A program made the position numbers and the translations under genes. A DNA stretch of 64,000 bases, from positions 248,001 through 312,000 of the forward strand of contig NZ_JNYZ01000027.1 in NCBI RefSeq assembly GCF_000717335.1, read 5' to 3'. This stretch comes from Amycolatopsis jejuensis (GTDB taxonomy: Bacteria > Actinomycetota > Actinomycetes > Mycobacteriales > Pseudonocardiaceae). This document shows positions 8,968 to 18,309 of the stretch, piece after piece (within the stretch, counting starts at the first letter, position 1; every line of letters starts with the position of its first letter). The notes below the pieces were generated by a model. The model ran no database searches, was not told the DNA's origin, and was given only the letters and a program-made list of their open reading frames with translations.

Positions 8968-9465
8968 GTGACCGCGGACCGGAGCGAAGGCGAGCAGCGG
9001 CTCGTCGAGAAGGCGCAGCGCGCGCTCGTCGCCATCAGCCTTGGCGAAGACGCGGAGGCGCTGGAAGAGGTCACGCCGTCGTCCGAAGAACCGGGCGAGC
9101 GCTCCGAAGAGACGAAGGCGCTCATGTTGCTGCTCTTCGGCGAGTGCAGCGCGATGGTGTCCACGCTGGGTGACGGTGGCACGGCGCCGGTCAAGGTGCA
9201 GGTGTTCGACGAAGCGGGCGAAGAAGTCTCGATCGACCAGGCTGACCCGCCGGTGCGCACTGCGGTCCGTACGCTGCTCGCGGAGGTACACGGCAACACT
9301 GCGGCCGCGCGCGAGCAGGTGGAGATCGCGCTCGCCAGCGCGGCTCCCGGCGAGGTCGACAGCCTCCTGCTGCAGGCGCTGCGCTGGACGATCCGGCTGT
9401 CGGTCGAATGCCTGGAGCGGGACCTGCCGGTGGCCGGCTGGATCTCCGACGCCGTCGCGGGCTGA
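8968..9465 (+). CDS. Conserved actinobacterial protein of unknown function
   Basis: About 165 residues if GTG 8968 is the start (VTADRSEGEQRLVEKAQRAL). The reading frame stays open upstream to 8851, but that part overlaps the TetR gene and has poorer codon usage. The protein is acidic, has no signal or membrane segment, and appears mostly alpha-helical, with a Glu-rich stretch EALEEVTPSSEEPGERSEE near residues 30-48. I do not recognise a domain. It lies between the AccR-like regulator and its target operon and is followed by a 30-bp-period repeat. Confidence 0.65.
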   Translation: MTADRSEGEQRLVEKAQRALVAISLGEDAEALEEVTPSSEEPGERSEETKALMLLLFGECSAMVSTLGDGGTAPVKVQVFDEAGEEVSIDQADPPVRTAVRTLLAEVHGNTAAAREQVEIALASAAPGEVDSLLLQALRWTIRLSVECLERDLPVAGWISDAVAG

Positions 9466-9482
9466 CCGTCCCGGCGATCGCC

Positions 9483-9566
9483 CCAATGTGGCATTCGGTG
9501 CATGTGACGCACCCAATGTGGCATTCGGTGCGTGAGATGCAACCAATGCCACGTTGGGGTGCTTTC
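9483..9566. repeat. 30-bp-period intergenic repeat, copy A
   Basis: The core CCAATG recurs at 9483, 9513 and 9543, exactly 30 bases apart. The first two units read CCAATGTGGCATTCGGTGC; the last is inverted in its core, CCAATGCCACGTTGGGG. The first and last cores can therefore pair as an 80-base stem-loop. A second, longer array of the same family lies at 59949-60085. The units have no unique spacers, so this is not a CRISPR. A role as terminator or mRNA-end structure is inferred from its position after 9465. Confidence 0.8.
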
Positions 9567-9585
9567 GGCTGGGCTGGACACGTCG

Positions 9586-9629
9586 GTTAACGAGCACTAA
9601 CATCGGCGGCGGAGTTAACGACCGCTAAC
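9586..9629. promoter_or_regulatory. Two AccR-type operators before accD1
   Basis: GTTAACGAGCACTAAC (9586-9601) and GTTAACGACCGCTAAC (9614-9629) fit GTTAA-N6-CTAAC, one base from the Streptomyces AccR consensus GTTAA-N6-TTAAC. Their starts are 28 bases apart, and the second ends 16 bases before the accD1 ATG, so binding would block initiation. They match the site before the TetR gene at 8288. Confidence 0.8.
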
Positions 9630-9645
9630 GTCTCGACGGGGAGTC

Positions 9646-11259
9646 ATGGACACGCCGGTACTGCGCAGCTCCGCGGACCCGCGGAGCGACACTTTCACTC
9701 GTAGCGTCACCTCACACGGCGAACTGCTCGAGGACCTGCACAAGCGGCTGGCCGAGGCCCGGCTCGGCGGTAGCGAGAAGTCCCGGGCCCGCCATGTGGA
9801 ACGCGGCAAGTTGCTGCCGCGCGACCGCGTGGACACGCTGCTCGACCCGGGTTCGCCGTTCCTGGAGCTCTCGCCGCTCGCGGCCACCGGGCTGTACGAC
9901 GACGAGGCGCCCTCGGCAGGCATCATCACCGGCATCGGGCGGGTGTCCGGCCGGGAATGCGTGATCGTGGCCAACGACGCCACGGTCAAGGGCGGCACGT
10001 ACTACCCGATGACGGTGAAGAAGCACCTGCGCGCGCAGGAAGTCGCGCTGCACAACAATCTTCCGTGCATTTACCTCGTCGACTCCGGTGGCGCGTTCCT
10101 GCCGCGGCAGGACGAGGTTTTCCCGGACCGTGAGCATTTCGGGCGCATTTTCTACAACCAGGCGACCATGTCCGCGCGCGGTATTCCGCAGATCGCCGCT
10201 GTGCTCGGCTCGTGCACCGCGGGTGGCGCGTACGTTCCGGCGATGAGCGACGAGGCCGTGATCGTGCGCAACCAGGGCACGATCTTCCTCGGCGGTCCGC
10301 CGCTGGTGAAGGCGGCGACGGGCGAGGTGGTCACCGCTGAGGAGCTGGGTGGCGGCGACGTGCACTCGCGACAGTCCGGCGTCACCGACCATCTCGCCGA
10401 CGACGACGCGCACGCGTTGCGCATCGTCCGCGACATCGTCTCCACGCTCGGCCCGCGCACGCCGCGGCCGTGGGACGTGCAGGCGATCGAGGAGCCTTCC
10501 GCTGACCCGCGTGAGCTGTACGGCGTGGTACCCACGGATTCGCGCACGCCTTATGACGTCCGCGAGGTGATCGCCCGGGTCGTTGACGGCAGCCGGTTTT
10601 CGGAGTTCAAGAAGGAATACGGGGCCACGCTCGTCACCGGTTTTGCGCACATTCACGGGCATCCGGTCGGCATCATTGCCAACAACGGCGTGTTGTTCGC
10701 CGAGTCCGCGATGAAGGGTGCGCATTTCATCGAGCTGTGTGACCGCCGGTCGATTCCCTTGGTGTTCCTGCAGAACATCACCGGATTCATGGTCGGGCGC
10801 GCGTACGAGGCTGGTGGGATTGCCAAGCACGGCGCGAAAATGGTCACCGCGGTGGCGTGCGCGCGGGTGCCGAAGTTCACCGTGATCATCGGCGGGTCGT
10901 TCGGTGCGGGTAACTATTCGATGTGTGGCCGGGCGTATTCGCCGCGGTTCCTGTGGATGTGGCCGAATGCGCGGATTTCCGTGATGGGCGGGGAACAGGC
11001 GGCGTCGGTGCTGTCGACGGTCCGGCGCGACGCGATCGAGGGTCGCGGCGGTGAATGGTCCACAGAGGACGAAGAGACGTTCAAGGACCCGATTCGTGAC
11101 CAGTACGAGGAGCAGGGCAGCCCGTACTACTCCACGGCGCGGCTGTGGGACGACGGCGTGATCGACCCGGCGGACACCCGCACGGTGCTCGGCCTCGCGT
11201 TGTCGGCCGCCGCCAATGCTCCTTTGCCCGAAGTCAACTACGGCGTTTTCCGGATGTGA
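9646..11259 (+). CDS. accD1: Acyl-CoA carboxylase carboxyltransferase subunit (methylcrotonyl-CoA type)
   Basis: The beta subunit, 537 residues, of a biotin-dependent acyl-CoA carboxylase. It carries N- and C-terminal crotonase-fold carboxyltransferase domains. [19 protein letters not shown] and [11 protein letters not shown] are typical of the MccB/AccD1 branch, as is [15 protein letters not shown]. It would transfer carboxybiotin CO2 to 3-methylcrotonyl-CoA in leucine breakdown. The next gene encodes the matching biotinylated alpha subunit, overlapping by one base (TGATG). An acyl-CoA dehydrogenase completes the operon. Two AccR-type operators sit just upstream. The substrate is assigned by motif and context, not proven. 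Confidence 0.94.
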   Translation: MDTPVLRSSADPRSDTFTRSVTSHGELLEDLHKRLAEARLGGSEKSRARHVERGKLLPRDRVDTLLDPGSPFLELSPLAATGLYDDEAPSAGIITGIGRVSGRECVIVANDATVKGGTYYPMTVKKHLRAQEVALHNNLPCIYLVDSGGAFLPRQDEVFPDREHFGRIFYNQATMSARGIPQIAAVLGSCTAGGAYVPAMSDEAVIVRNQGTIFLGGPPLVKAATGEVVTAEELGGGDVHSRQSGVTDHLADDDAHALRIVRDIVSTLGPRTPRPWDVQAIEEPSADPRELYGVVPTDSRTPYDVREVIARVVDGSRFSEFKKEYGATLVTGFAHIHGHPVGIIANNGVLFAESAMKGAHFIELCDRRSIPLVFLQNITGFMVGRAYEAGGIAKHGAKMVTAVACARVPKFTVIIGGSFGAGNYSMCGRAYSPRFLWMWPNARISVMGGEQAASVLSTVRRDAIEGRGGEWSTEDEETFKDPIRDQYEEQGSPYYSTARLWDDGVIDPADTRTVLGLALSAAANAPLPEVNYGVFRM

Positions 11260-13250
11260 TGAGGGTGTTCGAGACTGTTCTGGTCGCCAATCGCGGGGAA
11301 ATCGCCGTCCGCGTGATCCGCTCGCTGCGCGAGCTCGGAATTCGTTCCGTCGCGGTGTACAGCGATGCGGACGCCGACGCGCGCCATGTGCGTGAGGCGG
11401 ACACCGCGGTGCGCATCGGCCCGGCTGAAGCCGCGAAGAGCTACCTGTCGATCCCGGCGATTGTAGCGGCCGCAAAGGAAACCGGCGCACAAGCTGTTCA
11501 TCCGGGATACGGTTTTCTCGCCGAGAACACCGCGTTTGCGCGGGCGTGCGAGGAAGCCGGGCTGGTGTTCATCGGCCCGCCGCCGGAAGCCATTGACAAA
11601 ATGGGCGACAAGATCCGGGCGAAGGCAACAGTGTCCGCGGCCGGAGTGCCGGTGGTGCCTGGTGCGTCCGATGTGGACATTCCGGAGGGCGGGTTTGCCG
11701 CCGCTGCCGCACGCGTCGGATATCCGCTGCTGCTGAAGCCGTCCGCTGGTGGTGGTGGCAAGGGTATGCGGCTCGTCCACGAAGAGTCCGAATTGGACGC
11801 TGCGATCGAGTCCGCGCGCCGGGAGGCGAAGGGCTCTTTCGGCGATGACACGCTGTTGATGGAGCGGTTCGTCACCACCCCGCGGCACATCGAGATCCAG
11901 GTACTGGCCGACCAGCACGGAACGGTGCTGCACCTCGGCGAGCGTGAGTGCAGTCTGCAGCGACGGCACCAGAAGATCATCGAGGAAGCGCCGTCGGTGC
12001 TGCTGGACGAGGCCACGCGGGCGAAAATGGGTGCGGCGGCAGCGGAAGCCGCGCGGTCGGTCGGGTATGTCGGCGCGGGTACGGTCGAATTCATCATGTC
12101 CGCGCACAATCCGGACGAGTTCTTCTTCATGGAGATGAACACGCGGCTGCAGGTGGAGCACCCGGTCACGGAAATGGTGACCGGCCTCGATCTGGTGTCC
12201 TGGCAGGTGCGGGTGGCGGCAGGGGAGCCACTCACGCTGAAGCAGGAGGACGTGCGGCTGGACGGCCATGCGGTCGAAGCCCGCGTGTACGCCGAGGATC
12301 CGGCGCGTGGGTTCATCCCCACCGGCGGCACGGTGCTGGCGGTGCACGAGCCGTCGGGCGACGGTGTGCGGGTCGATTCGTGGATGACCCGGGGTGCGGT
12401 GATCGGGTCGAATTACGACCCGATGCTGGCGAAGATCATTGCGTATGGCCCGGATCGTGCTTCGGCCCTGCAGAAACTCGACCGGGCGCTGGCTGACACC
12501 GCGTTGCTCGGCCTGGGTACGAACGTCGCGTTCCTGCGCGGTCTGCTCGCCGACGACGACGTGCGCGCCGGTCGGCTGGACACGGAACTCGTCGACCGGC
12601 GACTGTCCGAATTGGTCTCTTCTGATGTGCCGCCGGAGTTTTTCGTTGCTGCGGCAATGGATCGGCTGCTTTCGTTGCAGCCGTCCGGTGCAGTGGTGGA
12701 CCCGTGGGACGTGCCGAATGGCTGGCGGCTCAGCGGTCCGGGCGGAGTCACTTTCCGGTTGCGTGCCGGGGAATTCCAGGCCGTGGTCCGGGTTGAAGGC
12801 ACCCCGGCGGATGCTTCGGTGACAGTGGACGACGCTGAGCCGGTGCGGGTTTCCGCGCGTCGTGAAGGTGATCTGCTGGAGGTTCGGCGCGCTGACGGCC
12901 TGGAGCGGTACCGCTTTGCCGACGGTCCGGATAGGACAGTGTGGCTGGCTCGGGAGGGTCGGTCGTTCGCATTCGCCGACCAGGAGGTGTCGCTGGCCGC
13001 ACGCGGCGAGGCGGCGGGTGCCGGTCCGGTGAAGAGCCCGATGCCGGGCACCGTGCTGGTGGTGAAGGTCGCCGAAGGTGACGTGGTGAGTGCCGGGGTG
13101 CCGCTGCTGGTCGTCGAGGCGATGAAGATGGAACACACTGTCACGGCTCCGATCGACGGTGTGGTGAGTGAGCTTTCCGTGCGGGCGGGCCAGCAGGTCG
13201 CGCTCGACGAGACGCTGGCCGTGGTGAGCGCAGCAGAGGAGAAGCAGTGA
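11259..13250 (+). CDS. accA1: Biotin carboxylase / biotin carrier alpha subunit
   Basis: A 663-residue subunit joining biotin carboxylase and biotin carrier. ATG 11259 is chosen because it opens [20 protein letters not shown], the standard start, and overlaps the accD1 stop. The ATP-grasp domain holds [12 protein letters not shown] (about residue 160) and [14 protein letters not shown] (about residue 290). The C-terminal carrier domain contains EAMKMEH with biotinylated Lys623. It carboxylates biotin using ATP and bicarbonate and passes CO2 to AccD1. It overlaps the next gene by four bases (GTGA). Confidence 0.95.
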   Translation: MRVFETVLVANRGEIAVRVIRSLRELGIRSVAVYSDADADARHVREADTAVRIGPAEAAKSYLSIPAIVAAAKETGAQAVHPGYGFLAENTAFARACEEAGLVFIGPPPEAIDKMGDKIRAKATVSAAGVPVVPGASDVDIPEGGFAAAAARVGYPLLLKPSAGGGGKGMRLVHEESELDAAIESARREAKGSFGDDTLLMERFVTTPRHIEIQVLADQHGTVLHLGERECSLQRRHQKIIEEAPSVLLDEATRAKMGAAAAEAARSVGYVGAGTVEFIMSAHNPDEFFFMEMNTRLQVEHPVTEMVTGLDLVSWQVRVAAGEPLTLKQEDVRLDGHAVEARVYAEDPARGFIPTGGTVLAVHEPSGDGVRVDSWMTRGAVIGSNYDPMLAKIIAYGPDRASALQKLDRALADTALLGLGTNVAFLRGLLADDDVRAGRLDTELVDRRLSELVSSDVPPEFFVAAAMDRLLSLQPSGAVVDPWDVPNGWRLSGPGGVTFRLRAGEFQAVVRVEGTPADASVTVDDAEPVRVSARREGDLLEVRRADGLERYRFADGPDRTVWLAREGRSFAFADQEVSLAARGEAAGAGPVKSPMPGTVLVVKVAEGDVVSAGVPLLVVEAMKMEHTVTAPIDGVVSELSVRAGQQVALDETLAVVSAAEEKQ

Positions 13251-14404
13251 TCGACTTCCGGCTGGACGAAGAGTACGAAGCGCTTCGCAAGACGGTCGAG
13301 GACTTCGCGCACAACGAGGTCGCGCCGGTGATCGGACCGTTGTACGAGAAGGAGGAATTCCCGTACGACCTGGTCGCCAAGATGGGCGAGATGGGCCTGT
13401 TCGGCCTGCCTTTCCCGGAGGAGTTCGGCGGCATGGGCGGGGACTATTTCGCGCTGTGCCTCGCGCTGGAGGAGCTGGCGCGGGTCGACTCGTCGGTCGC
13501 GATCACGCTGGAGGCCGGGGTTTCCCTCGGCGCAATGCCGATCTACCGGTTCGGGACGCAGGAGCAGAAGGAAACCTGGCTGCCGAAACTGACCACGGCC
13601 GAGGCACTCGGCGGGTTCGGCCTCACCGAGCCCGGCGGCGGGTCGGATGCGGGTGCCACGCGCACTCGTGCCCGGCTCGACGGTGCCGAGTGGATCATCA
13701 ACGGCAGCAAGGCTTTCATCACGAACTCGGGTACGGACATCACGCGGCTGGTCACCGTCACCGCGGTCACCGACGTGATGGAGAACGGCCGCAAGGAGAT
13801 CTCGGCGATCATCGTGCCGTCGGGTACGCCGGGCTTCACCGTGGCGCCGAAGTACTCGAAGGTCGGCTGGAACTGCTCGGACACGCACGAACTGTCCTTT
13901 TCGGACGTCCGGGTGCCTGCCGAGAACCTGGTGGGCAAGCGGGGCCGCGGGTACGCGCAGTTCCTGTCCATTCTGGACGAAGGCCGGGTCGCGATCGCCG
14001 CGCTGAGCGTGGGTCTGGCGCAGGGTTGCGTGGACGAATGCCTGAAGTACGTGAAGGACCGGGTCGCGTTCGGCCACCGGATCGGCGAATACCAGGCGAT
14101 CCAGTTCAAGGTCGCGGACATGGAGGTCCGCGCCCACACCGCGCGTCTCGCGTATTACCAGGCGGCGTCGAAGATGCTGCGCGGCGAGCCGTTCAAGAAG
14201 GAAGCGTCGATCGCGAAGCTGGTGGCGTCGAACGCAGCGATGGACAACGCCCGCGACGCAACGCAGATCTTCGGCGGGTACGGCTTCATGAACGAGTTCC
14301 CGGTGAGCCGGTTCTACCGGGACGCGAAGATCCTGGAAATCGGCGAGGGCACGAGCGAGGTCCAGCGGATGCTCATCGCGCGGCACCTGGGGGTCGGTGC
14401 TTGA
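13247..14404 (+). CDS. fadE: Acyl-CoA dehydrogenase (isovaleryl/short branched type)
   Basis: A 385-residue flavoenzyme that introduces a 2,3 double bond in an acyl-CoA. Motifs in order: [13 protein letters not shown] (about 125), the FAD-contacting ITNSGTDI region, [20 protein letters not shown] (about 270), [20 protein letters not shown] and the C-terminal [16 protein letters not shown] with the glutamate of EGT. It is coupled to accA1 through a GTGA overlap. With AccD1/AccA1 it would form consecutive steps of leucine catabolism. The hmgL found between these genes in some streptomycetes is absent here. Confidence 0.94.
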   Translation: MIDFRLDEEYEALRKTVEDFAHNEVAPVIGPLYEKEEFPYDLVAKMGEMGLFGLPFPEEFGGMGGDYFALCLALEELARVDSSVAITLEAGVSLGAMPIYRFGTQEQKETWLPKLTTAEALGGFGLTEPGGGSDAGATRTRARLDGAEWIINGSKAFITNSGTDITRLVTVTAVTDVMENGRKEISAIIVPSGTPGFTVAPKYSKVGWNCSDTHELSFSDVRVPAENLVGKRGRGYAQFLSILDEGRVAIAALSVGLAQGCVDECLKYVKDRVAFGHRIGEYQAIQFKVADMEVRAHTARLAYYQAASKMLRGEPFKKEASIAKLVASNAAMDNARDATQIFGGYGFMNEFPVSRFYRDAKILEIGEGTSEVQRMLIARHLGVGA

Positions 14405-14511
14405 TCGTCTGCCTGATCGAGTGCTTGCCGGGTGCTTGCGGGAGTGGCAGGTTGATGCGGTAGCCGCGTACCCGGCAAGATGCCTGCAGGACGAACTGCA
14501 GGAGGCGCGAC

Positions 14512-15561
14512 ATGGTTTCCCCACCGGCCCGGCTGGCCGCCGCCGCGGCGAACGTCGTGGGCAAGGTGTTCCAGGGTGGGGTCGCCGACCTGCGGCCGAT
14601 GCCCCGGGTGCTGATCGACCAGGGCCCCAACCGCTCGGTGTACCGCATGACGCACGGCGCGGCGGAGGTGTCCGGGCCGCCGATCCTGCTGGTGCCGCCG
14701 CTGGCCGCGCCCGCCCTGTGCTTCGACCTGCGCCGCGGCTGCAGCCTGATCGAGCACCTGGTGGACGCCGGAAGGCCGACGTACCTGGTCGACTACGGCA
14801 TGGTCGCCTTCTCCGACCGCCGCCTCGGCATCGAGCACTGGATCGACGAGGTACTGCCGCGCGCCATCCGCAAGGTGAGCCAGGACGCGGGTGGCCAAGG
14901 GGTGCACCTGGTGTCGTGGTCACTAGGCGGGATTTTCGCGATGCTGGTGGACGCGGACCAGCCGGACCTGCCGATCGAGTCGATCACCGCCATCGGCTCC
15001 CCGGTGGACTTCACGGCCATCCCGATCGTCGCCCCGTTCCGCCCGTTGGTGGACCTCACCGGCGGCCACCTGCTGACCCCGGTGTACCGCGTCTTCGGCG
15101 GCGCACCGTCCTATTTGGTCACCCGCGTTTTCCGCGCGACGGGGATTTCGAAGGAAATCACCAAGCCGTTGGCCATCCTCCGAAATCTGGACGACCGTGA
15201 CTATCTGGCCCAGATCGAGGCGGTCGATCATTTCATGGACAATATGTACGCTTATCCCGGGCGTACCTTCGGGCAGTTGTATCACCGGTTGTTCCGGACC
15301 AATGATCTCGCCGAGGGGACTGTCGATCTGAACGGGCGGAAGATCAGTTTGTCCGACGTGAAGGCGCCGATGCTGGTGGTAGCGGGGGAAAACGATACGA
15401 TCGCGCCACGGGCTTCGGTGGAGCGGGTGGTGCAGTTGCTGGAGAATGCGCCTGAGGTGCAGTTCCGGACTGCTCCGGGTGGGCATTTGGGGGTCCTGAC
15501 GGGCCGCCGCGCACGGGGGACTACATGGCGGTATTTGGATGAGTTCCTGGATGAGCGTTGA
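14512..15561 (+). CDS. Alpha/beta hydrolase, PHA synthase/depolymerase-like
   Basis: A 349-residue alpha/beta-hydrolase-fold protein related to class III polyhydroxyalkanoate synthases: LVPPLAAPALCFDLRRGCSL, TYLVDYGMVAFSDRRLGIEHWI and APMLVVAGENDTIAPRASVE are typical. In true PhaC the nucleophile is cysteine; here the elbow is WSLGGI, a serine, so it is more likely an esterase or thioesterase. The histidine is in APGGHLGVLTG. GGAGG lies eight bases before ATG 14512. It starts 107 bases after fadE and may be co-transcribed with it. Confidence 0.88.
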   Translation: MVSPPARLAAAAANVVGKVFQGGVADLRPMPRVLIDQGPNRSVYRMTHGAAEVSGPPILLVPPLAAPALCFDLRRGCSLIEHLVDAGRPTYLVDYGMVAFSDRRLGIEHWIDEVLPRAIRKVSQDAGGQGVHLVSWSLGGIFAMLVDADQPDLPIESITAIGSPVDFTAIPIVAPFRPLVDLTGGHLLTPVYRVFGGAPSYLVTRVFRATGISKEITKPLAILRNLDDRDYLAQIEAVDHFMDNMYAYPGRTFGQLYHRLFRTNDLAEGTVDLNGRKISLSDVKAPMLVVAGENDTIAPRASVERVVQLLENAPEVQFRTAPGGHLGVLTGRRARGTTWRYLDEFLDER

Positions 15562-15637
15562 TCTCCTGCGGGCTGCTGGCGTCGGCATTTGGTAACAGCT
15601 AGAACGACTTCGTCGTCTACCGCCGTGGGAGCCATCG

Positions 15638-15772
15638 ATGCCGAAGCCGAAGACTTGCCCGGAATGTTTTGGCTCGGGGATGGATCGAGACCGCAAGCCC
15701 TGTCCACGGTGTGGCGGGTTGGGGGATGTGTATGAGTTCCGCGTTGTCAGATGGATAGCGTGGAACGGCTGA
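15638..15772 (+). CDS. 44-residue zinc-ribbon protein
   Basis: ATG 15638 opens a 44-codon frame ending TGA 15770-15772. It reads MPKPKTCPECFGSG, then after eight residues CPRCGGLGDVYEF. The two CxxCxGxG modules match DnaJ-type zinc-finger repeats and would bind one zinc. GGGAG lies six bases upstream. The regular pairing of four cysteines with glycines makes a chance frame unlikely. The function is unknown; such miniature proteins occur in actinomycetes. The PhaC-like gene precedes it on the same strand. Confidence 0.65.
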   Translation: MPKPKTCPECFGSGMDRDRKPCPRCGGLGDVYEFRVVRWIAWNG

Positions 15773-15849
15773 ACCTGCTGGTCGGTGCTTGATTGCGCCG
15801 AGGACGGACAGCCCCCGGTTGCCAGGCATCGCACGCGACGTTGTCCCGG

Positions 15850-16398
15850 CTACTGCCGTGGTTCGTACCGCAATGCAACCGCACCCGAGGCAAAGTCCTG
15901 ACGGTCCACCAGCTTCAGGTCGACGTAATTTGCGAGCCCAGCGAACAAGGTCGGTCCATGGCCCGCCACCCTCGGGTGCACGATGAACTCGTACTCGTCG
16001 ATCAAGTCCAGCTCCGCCAGCGCCAGCGGGAGTTGCACGCCACCCAAGAGCAGGCCGTTGCCCGGCTCCTGTTTCAGCTGCTCAACGGCGTGCTGCAGGT
16101 TCCCGCGCACGAGTTCCGCGTTCCAGTCCACCTGGTCGAGCGTGCTCGAGACCACGTACTTCCGCGCCGCGTCGATGGTCCGGCCGAAGGGTTCCATCCA
16201 CTCCGGCAGTTCCGCAGCCCGCTTCGACGGGCGCCATGCGGACTCCATCATTTCGTAGATCACCCGGCCGAAGAGGAGTGCATCAGCCTGCGCGAGGATG
16301 CCCTCCGCGTGCCGGTGAAGCTCCTCATCGGCGGGGATGGCCCGATGATCGCAGCATCCGTCCACCGTGACGTTGATCGAATACCGAAGGGGTCGCAT
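15850..16398 (-). CDS. Dihydrofolate reductase / RibD C-terminal family protein
   Basis: A 182-residue cytosolic reductase-like protein starting MRPLRYSINVTVDGC. ALLFGRVIYEMM and GNGLLLGGVQLPLALAELDL are the two conserved segments of the RibD C-terminal / DHFR-like family; the second is the NADPH-binding part. The substrate is unknown. ATG 16398 lies only four bases from the stop of the fadE remnant at 16403, so before the island was inserted it was probably the gene directly downstream of that acyl-CoA dehydrogenase. Confidence 0.9.
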   Translation of the reverse strand: MRPLRYSINVTVDGCCDHRAIPADEELHRHAEGILAQADALLFGRVIYEMMESAWRPSKRAAELPEWMEPFGRTIDAARKYVVSSTLDQVDWNAELVRGNLQHAVEQLKQEPGNGLLLGGVQLPLALAELDLIDEYEFIVHPRVAGHGPTLFAGLANYVDLKLVDRQDFASGAVALRYEPRQ

Positions 16399-16402
16399 CG
16401 GG

Positions 16403-16495
16403 CTACTTTAGTTCAGCGGACGACTTCCCCAGAACCTGTCGAGCAACGATGAGCTGCTGAATCTGCTGCGTCCCCTCGAAGATGTCCAGAATTTC
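16403..16495 (-). pseudogene. Displaced 3' end of an acyl-CoA dehydrogenase gene
   Basis: On the minus strand this encodes ILDIFEGTQQIQQLIVAR then QVLGKSSAELK and TAG. The last 29 residues match the C terminus of the intact enzyme at 22648-23853 with one change (Q for R). At the DNA level the two differ at several synonymous sites but share a 24-base identical core (16454-16477 and 22699-22722). Upstream of this remnant, reading along the minus strand, a TGA interrupts the frame at 16496-16498. It marks the left edge of the island between the two copies. Confidence 0.88.
16454..16477. repeat. 24-bp direct repeat, left copy (putative attachment core)
   Basis: Identical to 22699-22722 in the same orientation and followed in both places by one mismatch and ten more identical bases. 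It lies in the 3' end of an acyl-CoA dehydrogenase coding sequence. Distance between copies is 6245 bases. Interpreted as one end of an integrated element; no integrase is visible between the copies. Confidence 0.6.
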
Positions 16496-16666
16496 TCAGC
16501 TGGGTTTCGTCGACCTCGCTCCCTTCGCGGTAAATAGCCTCTGAACTGCGCTGATGCATCTCGCTAGTTCTCGTCGTCTGTCGCTGCTCCCTGGCCTCTG
16601 AAGGCCTGGAGACGGCCTGGCGGAACAGCCACACCTACCCCTGCATCCCGATACGAAGCCAGCACG

Positions 16667-16724
16667 CGGCCGGTGGTGCCGGGTCAAGACACGCTTCACC
16701 GTCTTGACGTGGTGCTACCGGCCG
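16667..16724. repeat. Long imperfect hairpin
   Basis: Arms 16667-16690 and 16701-16724 surround a 10-base loop. In RNA 23 of 24 positions can pair, four of them as G-U. The outer arm is CGGCCGGT/ACCGGCCG and the inner arm GTCAAGAC/GTCTTGAC. The G-U pairs indicate selection at RNA level, or old age. It may be a terminator or a structured RNA; the direction is uncertain. Confidence 0.6.
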
Positions 16725-16879
16725 TTGTCACGATCAGGCGTCGGGATGGAGGTCCCTCACGACGATGCGTAACGGAGATCGAGTTACGAACGACCCGTAT
16801 GTCACGACCGCTCGCAGAGGAGGCCAACGTTGGCTCTGGGGACTCGTGTGCCGCCGCCGCGCGGCGCTGCGCCAGGTGA

Positions 16880-17020
16880 CCCGCTGGCGGCCGTACCGCC
16901 CTGTCGGCGGGCGAAGCGGAGCGGCTGCCCGCCGTGTCGGAAGCGGATGCGGCCGCCCAGGCGAGGGGCTACGTGCGCGACAGGCGCGCCGCCACCGGCG
17001 GCGCGCCCTTGATCCCATAG
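16880..17020 (+). pseudogene. 3' fragment of an unidentified GC-rich gene
   Basis: Frame ending TAG 17018-17020 reads ALSAGEAERLPAVSEADA and then QARGYVRDRRAATGGAPLIP. Its codon third positions are nearly all G/C, as in real genes of this genome, and the composition is protein-like. Upstream the frame is closed by TGA at 16877-16879. It looks like the tail of a gene truncated by a frameshift or by island formation. The family is not recognised. Confidence 0.35.
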
Positions 17021-17067
17021 AGCCAAGTTCGGCAAGAGAGACGCTGCCATTTAGCACGAGGAGTCCG

Positions 17068-18309
17068 ATGGAGCACCCGCCGTCTAGTGCGAAAGACTTG
17101 CTGGACAACGTGGCGCGTCTGGAGTCAGATTCCACCGGCGTAGATACCTTCGGACGCTATCGATGGCAGGCGAAGCAAGTGGTTCGCTTATGGATCGCGC
17201 ATCTGAATAATGATCCCGATTTGAAGTACGCAGTATGTGAGCAGGTTGAAGATGTTGTATTGGTGTATTCGAACCATATTCGCTTCATTCAGCTCAAAAC
17301 GCGGAACCGTGGATCGTGGAGTATTGCTAAAATGTGCAAGTCGGGAATCGAATCCCTGGCTCGCTCATATGCTGCCGCCCGGGAAGGCGGATGTCTTGCA
17401 ATAGCGACCTTCGAGCTGTTCTTGGAAGGTCCGATCTCAGATGCTGCCGCAACGGTCAAATTCGTACATGATCCGACCTCGGCCGACGCATCTACGCGAA
17501 CGAAGATTATAAAGGCTGGCGTACCCAAGGTTCACTTAGACGACTTCCTATCTAGATTCAAGGTGTATCCAAATCAGCCTTCAAGGTTCAATGTTGACGC
17601 CAAAGCGATCCTAGAAATCGGTCGAATCTGGCCTTCGATGAGTGTCTCTGAAGCTGAAGACTTGTATGGGAAGCTTCTTCAGTTAGTTGAATCCGCGCAA
17701 TCGGCGGAGGTGGTTCTCAGTTTTTACTCACGACTGCTAGAAACGTTATCCTTTGTTGATCCGACGCAAACCCTCGATGCAACAAGACCTCCAGGTGACG
17801 CTGTAGTTAGCCGTCTCCAGGTTCTCAGCTGCGTGGTTCTCCGTGAGATTGCCCCTCTTACGCCAAATGTCACGTCGAGTGAAATACTCCAGCGGGTCAG
17901 GGACGGGAGTTCCGAGTCAGCGCTCGAGTTGAAGCTAATGACAGCCGGTGCTGACGATGAAACAACCAAAATAACTAAGTCGCTTCGAGCTGAGATGGAA
18001 ATCGAACGGCAACTTCTACTCGCTTCGCGTCGAGATGCTGAAGAAGTCCTGGAAGAACTCGCCTCTCGAGTGTTGGTTGTTGCGAAATCCACGGCTCACA
18101 GGATTCATCAAGCAGGTATTGTAAACCCCGCAATTTTCTCCAAGCCTGCTGTGTCGATATCGCTAGAATTTCTCAGTAACCCGAGAATACTGGGAGATCT
18201 CGACCGCAAGGACTTGTTCTCGCGAGACGGGCTCCGGGTCTACGGTTTTCTGGCGCATCTTTCGGATGAATGCCGTTTCCCTTGGAGATATGTCAGTGAC
18301 CCCAAGTGA
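17068..18309 (+). CDS. DUF4297 (Cap4-type) nuclease, Lamassu LmuA-like effector
   Basis: A 413-residue protein whose first 150 residues match the DUF4297 dsDNA-nuclease domain known from CBASS Cap4 and Lamassu effectors. TFGRYRWQAKQVVRLWI is followed by the restriction-endonuclease-like core: E58, E61/D62 in EQVEDVVLV, and IQLK with Q75-x-K77. The C-terminal half has no recognised domain and probably contacts the partner proteins. ATG 17068 follows GAGGAG by six bases. GC content falls well below the neighbours, with rare A/T-ending codons, which signals transfer. It overlaps the middle-component gene and is followed by an SMC ATPase gene, the order lmuA-lmuC-lmuB. Expected role: DNA degradation leading to abortive infection when phage or plasmid is sensed. 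Confidence 0.82.
   Translation: MEHPPSSAKDLLDNVARLESDSTGVDTFGRYRWQAKQVVRLWIAHLNNDPDLKYAVCEQVEDVVLVYSNHIRFIQLKTRNRGSWSIAKMCKSGIESLARSYAAAREGGCLAIATFELFLEGPISDAAATVKFVHDPTSADASTRTKIIKAGVPKVHLDDFLSRFKVYPNQPSRFNVDAKAILEIGRIWPSMSVSEAEDLYGKLLQLVESAQSAEVVLSFYSRLLETLSFVDPTQTLDATRPPGDAVVSRLQVLSCVVLREIAPLTPNVTSSEILQRVRDGSSESALELKLMTAGADDETTKITKSLRAEMEIERQLLLASRRDAEEVLEELASRVLVVAKSTAHRIHQAGIVNPAIFSKPAVSISLEFLSNPRILGDLDRKDLFSRDGLRVYGFLAHLSDECRFPWRYVSDPK

Larger units (their letters stand above)
16496..17067. other. Island left flank without intact gene
   Basis: 572 bases between the fadE remnant and the nuclease gene. Two things are recognisable: a 24-bp-arm hairpin at 16667-16724 and a GC-rich frame fragment ending at 17020. 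No RBS-supported open reading frame and no integrase remnant were seen. The promoter of the downstream operon should lie between about 17020 and 17060, where base composition drops sharply from GC-rich to mixed. Confidence 0.6.
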
